This document shows positions 7,072-15,014 of a stretch of DNA of 15,069 bases, in pieces (position 1 is the stretch's first letter; every line of letters starts with the position of its first letter). Below the pieces are notes generated by a model. It worked only from the letters and a program-made list of their open reading frames with translations, was not told the DNA's origin and did not search any database. Made by a program: the position numbers and the translations under genes. The DNA comes from JABWBR01 sp036741235. GTDB taxonomy: Bacteria; Bacteroidota; Bacteroidia; Chitinophagales; Saprospiraceae. The stretch lies in contig DAINSQ010000117.1 in NCBI GenBank assembly GCA_036741235.1, positions 1-15,069 of the forward strand. The letters run 5' to 3'.

Positions 7072-7117
7072 TTCATCCGGGCTTTGTCTTTTTTCCAACA
7101 CAACAAATCAGACCACA

Positions 7118-8764
7118 ATGAACTGGCTCAATAAATCGGCATATATTTTCTTCTTTTTTGCGCTGGCGAGCGCTAGCGCCGTTGCACAAGGCGGATTGCC
7201 CACTGAAAAGGTTGACGTCATCAAAAACTTCGACGCCCGCCTGGCCGACGCCGAACGCATCATACTCAAACCGGATTTGCCCACACTCGATACCACTACC
7301 AAACGGCAAACCTACAATATCACCGCCAAAACCCTGCGGGTAGAATACCTGCCGCCCAAAATCAGGCCGCTGTCGATGAAAGGCGATGATGTACCCAAAG
7401 GCTACAAAGGTTTTGCCCGCCTCGGCGCCGGTCTGCCCGGGGCATTTTACGGCGAAGGCTCTTACCACATATTGTCCAACAAACGCTTCGACCTGGGCAT
7501 CAACCTGTTGCACCATTCCGCCAACAACGCCAACAAGGTCGAGAACCAACGCTTCAGCGACAACTACGCAGGCATTGACGGCACCTATTTCTTCGAACAG
7601 GGCTTCGCCGTTAACGGCAAACTCGGCTACACCCGCAATACTGTCCACTTTTACGGCTACAACGACCTCAACGAAGAACTCGATTCTACCCGCTTTGCAT
7701 TCGAACCCGAAGATGTGCGCCAACGTTTCTCTATCTTCGATGTGAGCGCCAAATTGTTTAACGGCGAACGCACCGCCGCCGATTTGAACTATAATGTAGG
7801 GTTTGATATGTACAATATGCAGGATAGCTATTCGGCGCGCGAAACCGGTTTTGATCTGCGCCTCGACGCTACCAAGTGGTTTAACGAACAAAACGACCTG
7901 CGCATCGGCTTGCGCACCGATTTTACTTCGTACCGCGATACGGCCAAACAATCGCTCAACAACTTTTTCCTGACGCCCAGCTTTACTATCCACGGCGATC
8001 GCTTTAAGGTCAAACTTGGCGCCGTGGTAGCTTCGCATGAAGACGAGTTTTCGTTTTTCCCCGATGTTGAGCTCGGCGCCAATATCGTAGAAGGCGTGGT
8101 GGGTATTTTTGTCGGCGCCGAAGGTAGCCTGCAGAAAAACACCTTCCGCTCGTTGAGTACTTACAATCCCTTTATTTCTTCGCGCATCGAAGTGGCCAAT
8201 ACCAAATATTACCACTTCTACGGCGGGCTCAAAGGCGAAATCCAAGGTATCGGCTATAATGCCCAGGTAGGCTACAAATCGGCCGACGACCTGGCGCTGT
8301 TCCTGCTCAACGGCCAAAGCGATTCTATCGCGAGATTTAACGTCCTCTATGATACGGTCAATATCGTCAATATCAAGGCCGCCGTTTCCGCCCCGCTGTT
8401 CAAAGGCTTTGAACTCATCGGCTCTATCAGCCAGAATATCTATTCGCCGAAAACCCAGGAAAAAGCCTGGCACCTGCCCGCTCTTACGGTCAATGTGGGC
8501 GCCAAATACCGCACCGAAGACAACAAGCTGATGGTGAAGGGCGATTTCTTCCTCGAAAACGGCGTTCCTTACCTCGATAGCAACGGCGAAGCCCAAAACC
8601 TCAACGCGCTCTTTGATATCAGCCTGGGCGCAGAGTATTATATCGGCAAAAATTTCGGCCTGTTCGCCCAACTCAATAACCTGGCAAATAACAAACGCCA
8701 GCGCTGGCAACGCTACCCTGTGTTCGGCCTCAATGCCTTGTTCGGCATTACGGCCAGGTTCTAG
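7118..8764 (+). CDS. Outer-membrane beta-barrel protein without plug domain, partner of the TPR protein
   Basis: Encodes 548 residues. The frame is open further upstream to 6980, but that part overlaps the TPR gene and is Ser/Thr-rich; ATG 7118 gives a clean signal peptide (FFFFALASASAVA, cleavage near residue 24) and is chosen. A short polar domain follows (about 25-95), with a motif LDTTTKR (57-63) and a conserved-looking stretch YLPPKIRPLSMK (77-88). The remainder alternates strands typical of outer-membrane barrels and ends LFGITARF with a C-terminal phenylalanine, the usual barrel insertion signal. The end resembles the C-terminal strands of TonB-dependent receptors, but no carboxypeptidase-like domain or plug is present. 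It is probably co-transcribed with the TPR gene. It could be a transporter, an assembly factor or a scaffold; I cannot choose between these. Confidence 0.85.
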   Translation: MNWLNKSAYIFFFFALASASAVAQGGLPTEKVDVIKNFDARLADAERIILKPDLPTLDTTTKRQTYNITAKTLRVEYLPPKIRPLSMKGDDVPKGYKGFARLGAGLPGAFYGEGSYHILSNKRFDLGINLLHHSANNANKVENQRFSDNYAGIDGTYFFEQGFAVNGKLGYTRNTVHFYGYNDLNEELDSTRFAFEPEDVRQRFSIFDVSAKLFNGERTAADLNYNVGFDMYNMQDSYSARETGFDLRLDATKWFNEQNDLRIGLRTDFTSYRDTAKQSLNNFFLTPSFTIHGDRFKVKLGAVVASHEDEFSFFPDVELGANIVEGVVGIFVGAEGSLQKNTFRSLSTYNPFISSRIEVANTKYYHFYGGLKGEIQGIGYNAQVGYKSADDLALFLLNGQSDSIARFNVLYDTVNIVNIKAAVSAPLFKGFELIGSISQNIYSPKTQEKAWHLPALTVNVGAKYRTEDNKLMVKGDFFLENGVPYLDSNGEAQNLNALFDISLGAEYYIGKNFGLFAQLNNLANNKRQRWQRYPVFGLNALFGITARF

Positions 8765-8770
8765 TTCAGG

Positions 8771-8806
8771 GTTGAGTAGGGTTGGGTTTTCTCAACTCTA
8801 CTCAAC
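8771..8806 (+). terminator. Hairpin after the outer-membrane barrel gene
   Basis: Arms 8771-8784 (gttgagtagggttg) and 8793-8806 (caactctactcaac) pair along all 14 positions in RNA, with one G-U wobble and an 8-base loop, six bases after the stop codon. No T-run follows directly. Its position suggests transcription termination or 3'-end protection. It belongs with the other unit-built inverted repeats in the window. Confidence 0.6.
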
Positions 8807-8847
8807 TTGCTACCTACCCAGCCGTCAAAAAAATTCCAATCAACTAC

Positions 8848-8878
8848 TTGCAATTTGCCCTTTATTAATTTATATTTA
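8848..8878 (+). promoter_or_regulatory. Possible promoter of the small DNA-binding gene
   Basis: TTG at 8848-8850 stands exactly 20 bases before TATATTTA (8871-8878), one change from TAnnTTTG. The spacing is that of Bacteroidota -33/-7 promoters. A start near 8885 would give a leader of about 75 bases that contains the hairpin at 8923-8934. Confidence 0.35.
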
Positions 8879-8922
8879 AGCCAACTTGAATAGAAAGTTA
8901 TCTATCAGTTAAAGAAATTATT

Positions 8923-8942
8923 CCCGCAAACGGGTATTTTTT
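8923..8942 (+). terminator. Short G+C hairpin with T-run in the leader of the 8961 gene
   Basis: CCCG (8923-8926) and CGGG (8931-8934) pair around CAAA and are followed by tatttttt. The stem is only 4 bp, so termination would be weak; it could be the end of the upstream operon or a leader attenuator for the small gene that starts 19 bases later. Confidence 0.4.
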
Positions 8943-8960
8943 AATCAAAATCAAAAGCTT

Positions 8961-9209
8961 ATGAATCTCACTTTCGATGAACTGCGAGACATCAAGCACA
9001 AGCTGCCCACCGGCAGCGTAAATCGAATTGCCAAAGAGCTGCAAATTGACGAGCAGACCGTTAGAGATTACTTCGGCGCTCATAAATTTGCCGGCAGCGA
9101 TTCAAGCAACCACCTCCAGCCGGGCCCCAATGGCGGCATCGTCCATATCGATGACACCCGAATTCTCGACCTTGCACTACAAATTATCAAGGAGTCCTCG
9201 CAAAAGTAA
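8961..9209 (+). CDS. Small putative DNA-binding protein
   Basis: Encodes 82 residues. The N-terminal half is a plausible helix-turn-helix: FDELRDIKHKLPTG (5-18), then SVNRIAKELQIDEQTVRDYF (19-38), where the second helix, a turn at QID and the recognition-like helix EQTVRDYF fit the standard spacing. The C-terminal part has a conserved-looking PGPNGGIVHIDDTRILDLAL (54-73). I believe this is a small family common in Bacteroidota and usually annotated as DNA-binding protein, but I rely on recall and pattern. There is no signal peptide or membrane segment, so it acts in the cytoplasm. It is a lone gene between an upstream leader hairpin and a large downstream hairpin shared with the convergent tRNA methyltransferase. 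Targets are unknown. Confidence 0.8.
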   Translation: MNLTFDELRDIKHKLPTGSVNRIAKELQIDEQTVRDYFGAHKFAGSDSSNHLQPGPNGGIVHIDDTRILDLALQIIKESSQK

Positions 9210-9222
9210 AAAACAAGACCAT

Positions 9223-9301
9223 AGGACTGTTGGACTGTTGGACTATTGGACTATTACCTTCAATATCCTGTAGTCCAACAGTCCAATAGTCCAACAGTCC
9301 T
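9223..9301. terminator. Long unit-built hairpin between convergent genes
   Basis: Four tandem 8-bp units (ggactgtt twice, ggactatt twice, 9224-9255) face a complementary array at 9271-9300 (units gtccaaca and gtccaata). About 30 bp pair around a loop of 15 to 18 bases; by hand there is one G-U wobble and one A-C mismatch. It sits 14 bases after the stop of the small DNA-binding gene and 5 bases after the stop of the tRNA methyltransferase, which suits a bidirectional terminator. On the minus strand a T-run (complement of 9208-9213) follows about 10 bases beyond the stem. Confidence 0.75.
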
Positions 9302-9305
9302 CACT

Positions 9306-10019
9306 TTATATATTCAAATAAAATTCCCCGGTCAGTCTTCGATACTCCTCCGTCCAATCGTTGTTATCTCCATATTGAATCACCAGCGTATCGCTTCGCA
9401 CCGGCTTTGGCTTTCGTTCAAATTGCATTAATAAGCGCTCTACAGGTTTGCCGGCTTTGCCGTGCACTTCCGTAACCCGGGAACAGTACAGGTTGTAACT
9501 CTGCGCCAATTCCTGAAAGCGCAATCCTTCGATATAAGGCAATACCACGCTGAAACGCCCCTGCTCGCTGAGCAGGCAACGCGCTGCGCCCAGCAGGTCG
9601 CTATGGGGCAATTTTACGGTGTGCCGCACGCTGTTGCGCTCATGACTGTAGGAAAATACCCCGCCGGTAAAAAACGGCGGATTGCTAACGATCAAATCGT
9701 AAGTCTCCAGCGCCGGCGCTGCAACAAAATCCTGTATTGATGCGTGAAATACCTGTAACCGAGCAGCCCAGGGCGCGGCGCGCATATTTTCAGCGGCTTG
9801 GAAATACGATTTTTCATCAATTTCGACCCCGTGAACCAATAGCTCGGGCGAGCGCTGGCTCAGCATGATGGCAATTATACCGCTGCCGGCGCCGATGTCG
9901 AGCGCATGCCCGGCGCCTTCCACATCTGCCCAGGCGCCCAACAAAACGCCGTCGGTGCCGATTTTCATCGCACATTGGTCCTGGCGGATGGCGAATTGTT
10001 TGAAGCGAAAAGGCTGCAT
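9306..10019 (-). CDS. trmN6: tRNA1(Val) (adenine(37)-N6)-methyltransferase
   Basis: Encodes 237 residues, the usual length for the YfiC/TrmN6 family (also named trmM in E. coli), which methylates N6 of adenine 37 next to the anticodon of tRNA1(Val) with SAM. The N-terminal signature FRFKQFAIRQDQCAMKIGTD (4-23) is characteristic. The Rossmann fold carries the SAM motif DIGAGSG (41-47), acidic VEID (65-68) and the catalytic SNPPFF (112-117), the NPPF/Y form expected for N6-adenine enzymes. The start at MQPFRFKQF agrees with the family. The protein is cytosolic. It stands downstream of the lipoprotein gene on the same strand, but a strong hairpin at 10037-10075 lies between, so it may have its own promoter; I cannot see a good one. 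It converges on the small DNA-binding gene. Confidence 0.93.
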   Translation of the reverse strand: MQPFRFKQFAIRQDQCAMKIGTDGVLLGAWADVEGAGHALDIGAGSGIIAIMLSQRSPELLVHGVEIDEKSYFQAAENMRAAPWAARLQVFHASIQDFVAAPALETYDLIVSNPPFFTGGVFSYSHERNSVRHTVKLPHSDLLGAARCLLSEQGRFSVVLPYIEGLRFQELAQSYNLYCSRVTEVHGKAGKPVERLLMQFERKPKPVRSDTLVIQYGDNNDWTEEYRRLTGEFYLNI

Positions 10020-10036
10020 ATTCCGTAGAATCAGCG

Positions 10037-10075
10037 GTCAGCGGTCTGACTGTCTGGAACGGTCAGACCGCTGAC
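10037..10075 (-). terminator. Perfect 14-bp inverted repeat after the lipoprotein gene
   Basis: Arms 10037-10050 (gtcagcggtctgac) and 10062-10075 (gtcagaccgctgac) are exact reverse complements with an 11-base loop, starting eight bases after the stop of the lipoprotein gene at 10083. The 5' side also has a direct 7-bp repeat (tcagcgg twice, 10031-10044). No T-run follows the stem. The probable role is to end or protect the TonB-receptor/lipoprotein transcript. Confidence 0.7.
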
Positions 10076-10082
10076 AACGATA

Positions 10083-12101
10083 TCAGGGATTAATATCCGC
10101 CGGTGTGCGGATAAACACCTGTGCCGCATTAAAGTCGGACACAACCGCGATAACCGTAACGGCGCCTGCCGGAACATTGGAGTTGGCAAAAGAAGCCTGG
10201 CTGCGCGTAAACATCACCATGCTGCCCGTGCCGTCGGTAATATTCTTTGAACCGGAGTATGTGCCGCCTTCGGGGAAAGTAACATTGACGATCTTGACCA
10301 ATGTAGATTCCCAGGTATTGAAATTGGCGTTGATATCGGCTATTGTGGCCTCGCGGGGCGTCACTGTATTGCCCGAGCTAACCAGGGTAGCGTTAACATT
10401 GGCCACGTTGTTGACCTGCAACAAACCGTTAAACTCAGAGAGCTCCTGCCCGGATACATTGATTTCAACTTCATCGCCCATCGAGAACGTGTGGTCGGCT
10501 GTAAAGCGCACTACGATTCCCGCCGTGCCGTCTTGCAACACGATATTGCGGGTAGTGGTATTCAGATTTACGCGGTCGGAGATGACCACGCCTTTGATTT
10601 TCTTGAGCGCGGGCGCCGATGTTGTGGCGCCGGTAAACAGGCTGCGCAAGTCGTCGATGTCCATGAGTTCGGGGTTGCCGCCGCCGCCTGAGACAACCAC
10701 GTCGTTGAGGTTGCGGATCACTACCTGCGCGCTGTTAAACTGCGAAACGACGGCCGTCACGTCAACCTGACCGGTAGGCAGCGCGCTATTGGCAAACGAG
10801 GCCTGGGTGCGCGTAAATAGCGTAATAGAGCCGGTGCCGTCGTTGAGGGTACGCGAGCCGGAATAGGTTGTACCGCCGCTCAATGCCCCGTCTTTAATAG
10901 TGACCAGGGTAGATTCCCAGGCCTCCAGGTTGGCCAGTACTTCGGCAACCGTAGCCACACGCGGCGTGGGCTGTGCTGCCGTACCCACCTGAAAACCGTC
11001 GGATAGCGGCACGTTGACCTGCAGCAGGCCGTTGAATTCCGACAGCCCAGCGCCGGAGACTTCAACTTCTACTTCGTCGCCCATGCTAAAAGAGTGTACA
11101 TCCGTAAAGCGCACCACGATACCGCCGCTGGCATCCTGCAGATAGAGGTTGCGGCCGTCGGTATTGCCGTTGTCGATATCGGAAATAACCACGCCTTTGA
11201 TCTTTTTATTGGCAGGAGCTGTTGTGGTTCCTGCAGCAAACAGATCGCGCAGTGCTTTAATATCAATGGGTTCTGCAGTGCTACCCCCACCGCCGCAGCG
11301 GGCTTCGGTAAACTGCACGTCGGTCAGGTCACGGATCAACAACTGGCGGTCGTCGCGGAATACGCTCATGATGGCCAGGATAGTGCCTTTAGCGGAGGGC
11401 GTTTGTGCCGCTGCAAAATCGGCATAACCGCTCGAGCGCAAGAGAATTTCGTTGCCCTCGCAATCTTCCAAAACCCGGTTTTCCGAGAAATTATTAACCG
11501 GGTCGGCATACGTAACCAGCGTATCGGCGGCGGTAAACTGCACGCCTTCCAGGCTGACCAGCGTATTGAGCACTTCGTCGAGCAATACGTCGTAGTCCAG
11601 TTCCGTAATAGTAAGTACCCGGGGCTGAATGGTAAAAGAGTTGTCATCCTGGATGCGGATAACATGTTCGGGGATCAGCAACTCCGGAATAGTACCGTCG
11701 GGCGAACCATTGAGCTGGTACAAGCCGTTGTAGTCGCCGATGTACAAACCCTGGCACTTGACGGCCACCTTGCTGCCGGCGGGGAAGTCGTTGTACAAAC
11801 CCGTTGCTTCCATACGCACGGCGATACCGGCGGTTTCGTCCTGGATGACGATCTGCTTGAAAAAGTTGCCCGAGCGGTCGTCGGCCACCACGATGCCCAC
11901 CACCACCATATCTTCATCGATGCGAGAAGCCGTATTGCCGATGGTGTGCTTGAGTTTCAATTCGGCAATGGTGGCATTGGGGGTTATCACCGGCAGTTCT
12001 TTCACTGGCGGCTGGTCGAATTCGAGGTCGACACAAGCCCAGAAACCGGTGAGCATCCATGCAAAGGCTAATGCCCAGCCAAAATATTTTACGCGAATCA
12101 T
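10083..12101 (-). CDS. Surface lipoprotein with DUF5689-like region and two tandem OB-like modules
   Basis: Encodes 672 residues from the ATG at 12101; a GTG at 12125 would add eight residues but gives a poorer signal peptide. A lipoprotein signal peptide ends at Cys23 (LTGFWAC), followed by acidic VDLEFD. A DUF5689-like region covers about 36-265. Two copies of one module follow, about 278-470 and 480-672, separated by Gly-rich linkers (GGGGS near 270, GGGG near 473); over the best 65 residues about three quarters are identical, including KKIKGVVISD, FSMGDEVE and LSEFNGLLQVN. The modules look like OB-type beta domains by pattern. The gene lies 33 bp after the TonB receptor, as DUF5689 lipoproteins often do, so it is probably a surface component acting with it. 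The ligand is unknown; nucleic acid is possible, given OB folds, but unproven. Confidence 0.88.
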   Translation of the reverse strand: MIRVKYFGWALAFAWMLTGFWACVDLEFDQPPVKELPVITPNATIAELKLKHTIGNTASRIDEDMVVVGIVVADDRSGNFFKQIVIQDETAGIAVRMEATGLYNDFPAGSKVAVKCQGLYIGDYNGLYQLNGSPDGTIPELLIPEHVIRIQDDNSFTIQPRVLTITELDYDVLLDEVLNTLVSLEGVQFTAADTLVTYADPVNNFSENRVLEDCEGNEILLRSSGYADFAAAQTPSAKGTILAIMSVFRDDRQLLIRDLTDVQFTEARCGGGGSTAEPIDIKALRDLFAAGTTTAPANKKIKGVVISDIDNGNTDGRNLYLQDASGGIVVRFTDVHSFSMGDEVEVEVSGAGLSEFNGLLQVNVPLSDGFQVGTAAQPTPRVATVAEVLANLEAWESTLVTIKDGALSGGTTYSGSRTLNDGTGSITLFTRTQASFANSALPTGQVDVTAVVSQFNSAQVVIRNLNDVVVSGGGGNPELMDIDDLRSLFTGATTSAPALKKIKGVVISDRVNLNTTTRNIVLQDGTAGIVVRFTADHTFSMGDEVEINVSGQELSEFNGLLQVNNVANVNATLVSSGNTVTPREATIADINANFNTWESTLVKIVNVTFPEGGTYSGSKNITDGTGSMVMFTRSQASFANSNVPAGAVTVIAVVSDFNAAQVFIRTPADINP

Positions 12102-12134
12102 ATGTATTGATTTAAATAAATGCACAATGGTTGA

Positions 12135-14924
12135 TTAAATTCTGGCAGCCAGACTGATGAAATACGTTCTTCCATACCCATAAAAATAACGGTTGGGGAA
12201 ACGATTGAGGTTTTTCTCTTCGAAATCAAAGCGGAATTGCTCGTAGCCGCCTACTATAAAATCTTGTTTATCAAGCAGATTGCTGACCCCTACATTGAGG
12301 TAAAGGAACAGATCGCCGAATTTCCAGGATTTGCCGCCGAAAAAGTCCACTGTAAAAGCGCCCGGCGCTTTTTCCTGGTTGATGATGCTGTTCCACAACG
12401 GCGACCCTGGCTCTACATCCGGCACGGCGCCGCCCGAGATCGCATCGGAGGTGCGGCGCTCGGGGTAAATGTCGATCCAGATATTGTCGAAGTAATTGAA
12501 ATTGAGGTTGACAAACCAAAAGCGCTTGGCATTGTAGTTGATGCCGAAGGTGTAAGCCGATTGGGGCGTATTGGGGATGTAAAAGTTTTTGATATAAACG
12601 ATATGGTCTGACAACTTGGCTGCCGATAATTCGCTGTACACAGTCACTTCGGGCCGGCTGGTGTAGATATACTGACCTACGGCGGCCACTGCGCTGAGCT
12701 TGAGCCCGGGCAATACGCTGACTTCGCCCGCGAGTTCCAGGCCCATGTGACGGCTGTCGATACCGTTCATGACGTAGTTGACGAAGCCGCCCTCGTCGAA
12801 GTCGATAGCGTCGTCGAGGTAAAAGCTGCGGGTGTACAGCTGGTCCTGAAACCGGGTATAATAGGCCATCAATTTGGCTTTTACATAAGGCGCTTTAAGT
12901 TGATAACCGCCCTCAGCAGTCAGGATTTTCTCCTGTCGAAGATCTTCAGCCATGTCGTTGCGCGAGCGGGGCGATACAAAGATATTGCGCAGGAACGGCG
13001 CGCGCTGCATATAGCCGCCGTTGAGGATCAGGTAATTGCGACCGTCGAGTTTGTAGGTGATACCGGCTTTGCCGCCGAAATCGAGGAAATCCAGTTTATT
13101 GGATTCGCCCAGCGAGTTATTGGGAAAGCGGCCATTGCGCACCAGTCCTTCACGCCATTGCGAGACTTGAGTTGCATTGGCAGCCGCAAAAATATCGAGA
13201 TTGGTAAACCCGAAATTAGCCTGCACCCAGCCGCCGGTGCGGCGGGCATGGGTTTCATAGTTGTATCCGAAAATATCGCCCTCTCTGATGAGCCTGTTCG
13301 GGGCGTCAACGTTATTCTGGTAATAATTGGGGTCGTTAAGCGGGTTATCCGATTCTGCGAAGCGATCGATATCGAGGTAAAAATCGCCGCCCAGCAGGTC
13401 GTCCATGCGTTTGTAGTTATGGCTTTTGAACCACTGGTAGTTCAATCCGGCCAGCAAAGTGACGCGATTGCCCAATTTGTGTTGCAGCCAGGTATTGGCA
13501 TTGGCCACCGTGCGGTCGGCGCGGCGGTCTTCCAGGATATACTGCGAGCGCAGGCCCGTCACGGTGTTGCCGGGAATGCCGTCGGCGTTGTTGATGGTGA
13601 CGAGGTTGTCGTAGTTGGTGTTGTAGAGGTAATCCCAGTCAACTTGCAGCAAATCGGGATTGTCGAGGATCGCCTGTTCGACAAGGGCTGCTTGATCTGG
13701 TTCGAAGAAGCTGGGCAGCCTGCGGTAGTATTCGGGGCGAGGGTCGCGGGCCTCGTACCAGTCGAGGGCGGTATCGCCGTCGCGGCCGAATTGCCAGGAA
13801 GCAGCGGTGGTGAGGGTGGTTCGGGGCGCTATCTGCCAATCGTGGCGCAGGATGGCCATCGGCTGGTGGGTGCGGGCCTCTTTGGAGTTGCGCACCTTGC
13901 CGTTTTGGTAGCCCCAGTTGGGGTTGTAGAAATTGGTGCCGGCCAGGTCGTACAACTCCTGTACGGCGCCGGCTGTTTTGCCCCTGCGGGTAGGCGCCCC
14001 AAAAAACGTCAGGTTGAGCAAGTGTTTGTCGCCCAGTTTTTTGTCGACCGACATAAAGTAGGCCCAGGCATCATAATACGTGCCGGCGATATAGCCTTCC
14101 TGGCCCCAGCGGCGCGAGCCCGACAGCGAGACGGCCCAGCCGCCCGGCAATTGCCCCGACGACCACGTGGCCATGAGCCGGTTGACATAAGTCCGGTTAG
14201 ACAAAGCGTACGAAACGCGCAGTTGTTTGCGCTGGTAGGAAGCTCGCGTATCGACCAAAGAAGCGCCGCCCACCGAACCGAAAGTATAATCGGTCGGCGC
14301 CAGGCCTACGCTTACGTTGTTGGTACGCGTTACATCGTTGAGACCGCCCCAGTTGCTCCAGAAAATACCGCCGGTTTCGGGGTCGTTCACCGACACGCCG
14401 TTGAAAAGCACCGAGGTGTAATCCGACCGGTAGCCCCTGATCTGGAAGCGGGCCGGGCCGAAAACGAAGGCGGCGGTAGAGGCGAACAAATCGCGGGAGG
14501 CGGTGAGGATACCCGAGATATTCTCACTGCCCAGCGACTGCGATTCGTCGGTGGTGAGCGTGATGGTGGGGATGAGGTCTTCAGCGGCCAACTGGTCGAT
14601 GCTTTCCTGGGGAAAAAGGTCGATGGTTCCCAGGTTGATCTCGGGCAGGCCTTCAGCGGTGATGGGTACTTCTTTGGTGCGGTAACCGGGCTTTGCCAAT
14701 GACAGTACATAGCGACCCTGAATGTCTAGTTGGAACGAAAAGGCGCCGTCGTTGCCGGTGAAATAGCTCAACGAGGCTACGCGCACTTCCACACCGGGCA
14801 CGCCGGTCTGGGTGAGTGTGTCCCGAATCGTTCCCTTTACTGTGACCGTCTGAGCAGTGATGCCGGAAAAAGCTGCGGCGACAAAGAAGAGTGTCGCCAA
14901 AAGCAGTTTTGAGGGATGAGACAT
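12135..14924 (-). CDS. TonB-dependent outer-membrane receptor
   Basis: Encodes 929 residues. A signal peptide (about 1-24, ending GITA-Q) is followed by a carboxypeptidase-regulatory-like domain (about 27-104; VKGTIRDTLTQTGVPGVEVR at 29-48 and FTGNDGAFSFQL at 55-66), typical of Bacteroidota receptors. The plug spans about 115-225, with RFQIRGYRSDYTSVLFNGVS (159-178) as its signature, and the remaining 700 residues form the 22-strand-type barrel. The last residue is Ile (YFISLAARI) rather than the usual aromatic. I see no SusD partner in the window; instead a DUF5689-like lipoprotein follows on the same transcript. The family imports large or scarce substrates across the outer membrane with energy from TonB-ExbBD. 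The substrate cannot be read from the sequence. A good -7 box lies upstream. Confidence 0.95.
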   Translation of the reverse strand: MSHPSKLLLATLFFVAAAFSGITAQTVTVKGTIRDTLTQTGVPGVEVRVASLSYFTGNDGAFSFQLDIQGRYVLSLAKPGYRTKEVPITAEGLPEINLGTIDLFPQESIDQLAAEDLIPTITLTTDESQSLGSENISGILTASRDLFASTAAFVFGPARFQIRGYRSDYTSVLFNGVSVNDPETGGIFWSNWGGLNDVTRTNNVSVGLAPTDYTFGSVGGASLVDTRASYQRKQLRVSYALSNRTYVNRLMATWSSGQLPGGWAVSLSGSRRWGQEGYIAGTYYDAWAYFMSVDKKLGDKHLLNLTFFGAPTRRGKTAGAVQELYDLAGTNFYNPNWGYQNGKVRNSKEARTHQPMAILRHDWQIAPRTTLTTAASWQFGRDGDTALDWYEARDPRPEYYRRLPSFFEPDQAALVEQAILDNPDLLQVDWDYLYNTNYDNLVTINNADGIPGNTVTGLRSQYILEDRRADRTVANANTWLQHKLGNRVTLLAGLNYQWFKSHNYKRMDDLLGGDFYLDIDRFAESDNPLNDPNYYQNNVDAPNRLIREGDIFGYNYETHARRTGGWVQANFGFTNLDIFAAANATQVSQWREGLVRNGRFPNNSLGESNKLDFLDFGGKAGITYKLDGRNYLILNGGYMQRAPFLRNIFVSPRSRNDMAEDLRQEKILTAEGGYQLKAPYVKAKLMAYYTRFQDQLYTRSFYLDDAIDFDEGGFVNYVMNGIDSRHMGLELAGEVSVLPGLKLSAVAAVGQYIYTSRPEVTVYSELSAAKLSDHIVYIKNFYIPNTPQSAYTFGINYNAKRFWFVNLNFNYFDNIWIDIYPERRTSDAISGGAVPDVEPGSPLWNSIINQEKAPGAFTVDFFGGKSWKFGDLFLYLNVGVSNLLDKQDFIVGGYEQFRFDFEEKNLNRFPNRYFYGYGRTYFISLAARI

Positions 14925-14956
14925 AAGAACTTTTTATGAAATAAATAAAGCGACTG

Positions 14957-14964
14957 CAAAATTA
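14957..14964 (-). promoter_or_regulatory. Bacteroidota -7 box of the TonB receptor operon
   Basis: The minus strand reads TAATTTTG, an exact match to TAnnTTTG, about 33 bases before the ATG at 14924. A clear -33 TTTG at 19-21 bp is not seen; that stretch is A-rich. A start near 14950 would give a leader of about 25 bases. Confidence 0.5.
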
Positions 14965-15014
14965 ATACTTCCCTCCAATTGCGCTTTTTTCCGGGGATAA
15001 ATTAATGTAAAAAT

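Noticed and set aside
6980..7117. N-terminal extension of the barrel gene
   Set aside because: The extra 46 residues overlap the TPR gene end, are low-complexity Ser/Thr and would bury the signal peptide; ATG 7118 is better.
7073..8710. Long open frame (545 codons) on the minus strand opposite the barrel gene
   Set aside because: It mirrors the codon structure of the barrel gene, which has a signal peptide, barrel pattern and C-terminal Phe; the antisense translation has no recognisable domain.
8807..8847. Small gene or RNA between the barrel gene hairpin and the next promoter
   Set aside because: No start codon with a convincing frame and no stable fold were seen.
11094..12071. Open frame of 325 codons on the plus strand opposite the lipoprotein
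   Set aside because: It lies within the well-supported lipoprotein gene and shows no motif or start signal.
12102..12125. GTG start for the lipoprotein gene
   Set aside because: It adds eight residues before a good ATG that directly precedes a normal lipoprotein signal peptide.
12747..14702. Long open frame (651 codons) on the plus strand opposite the TonB receptor
   Set aside because: The receptor frame has signal peptide, regulatory-like domain, plug and barrel; the opposite frame is Val/Ala/Gly-rich with no domain, a typical shadow.
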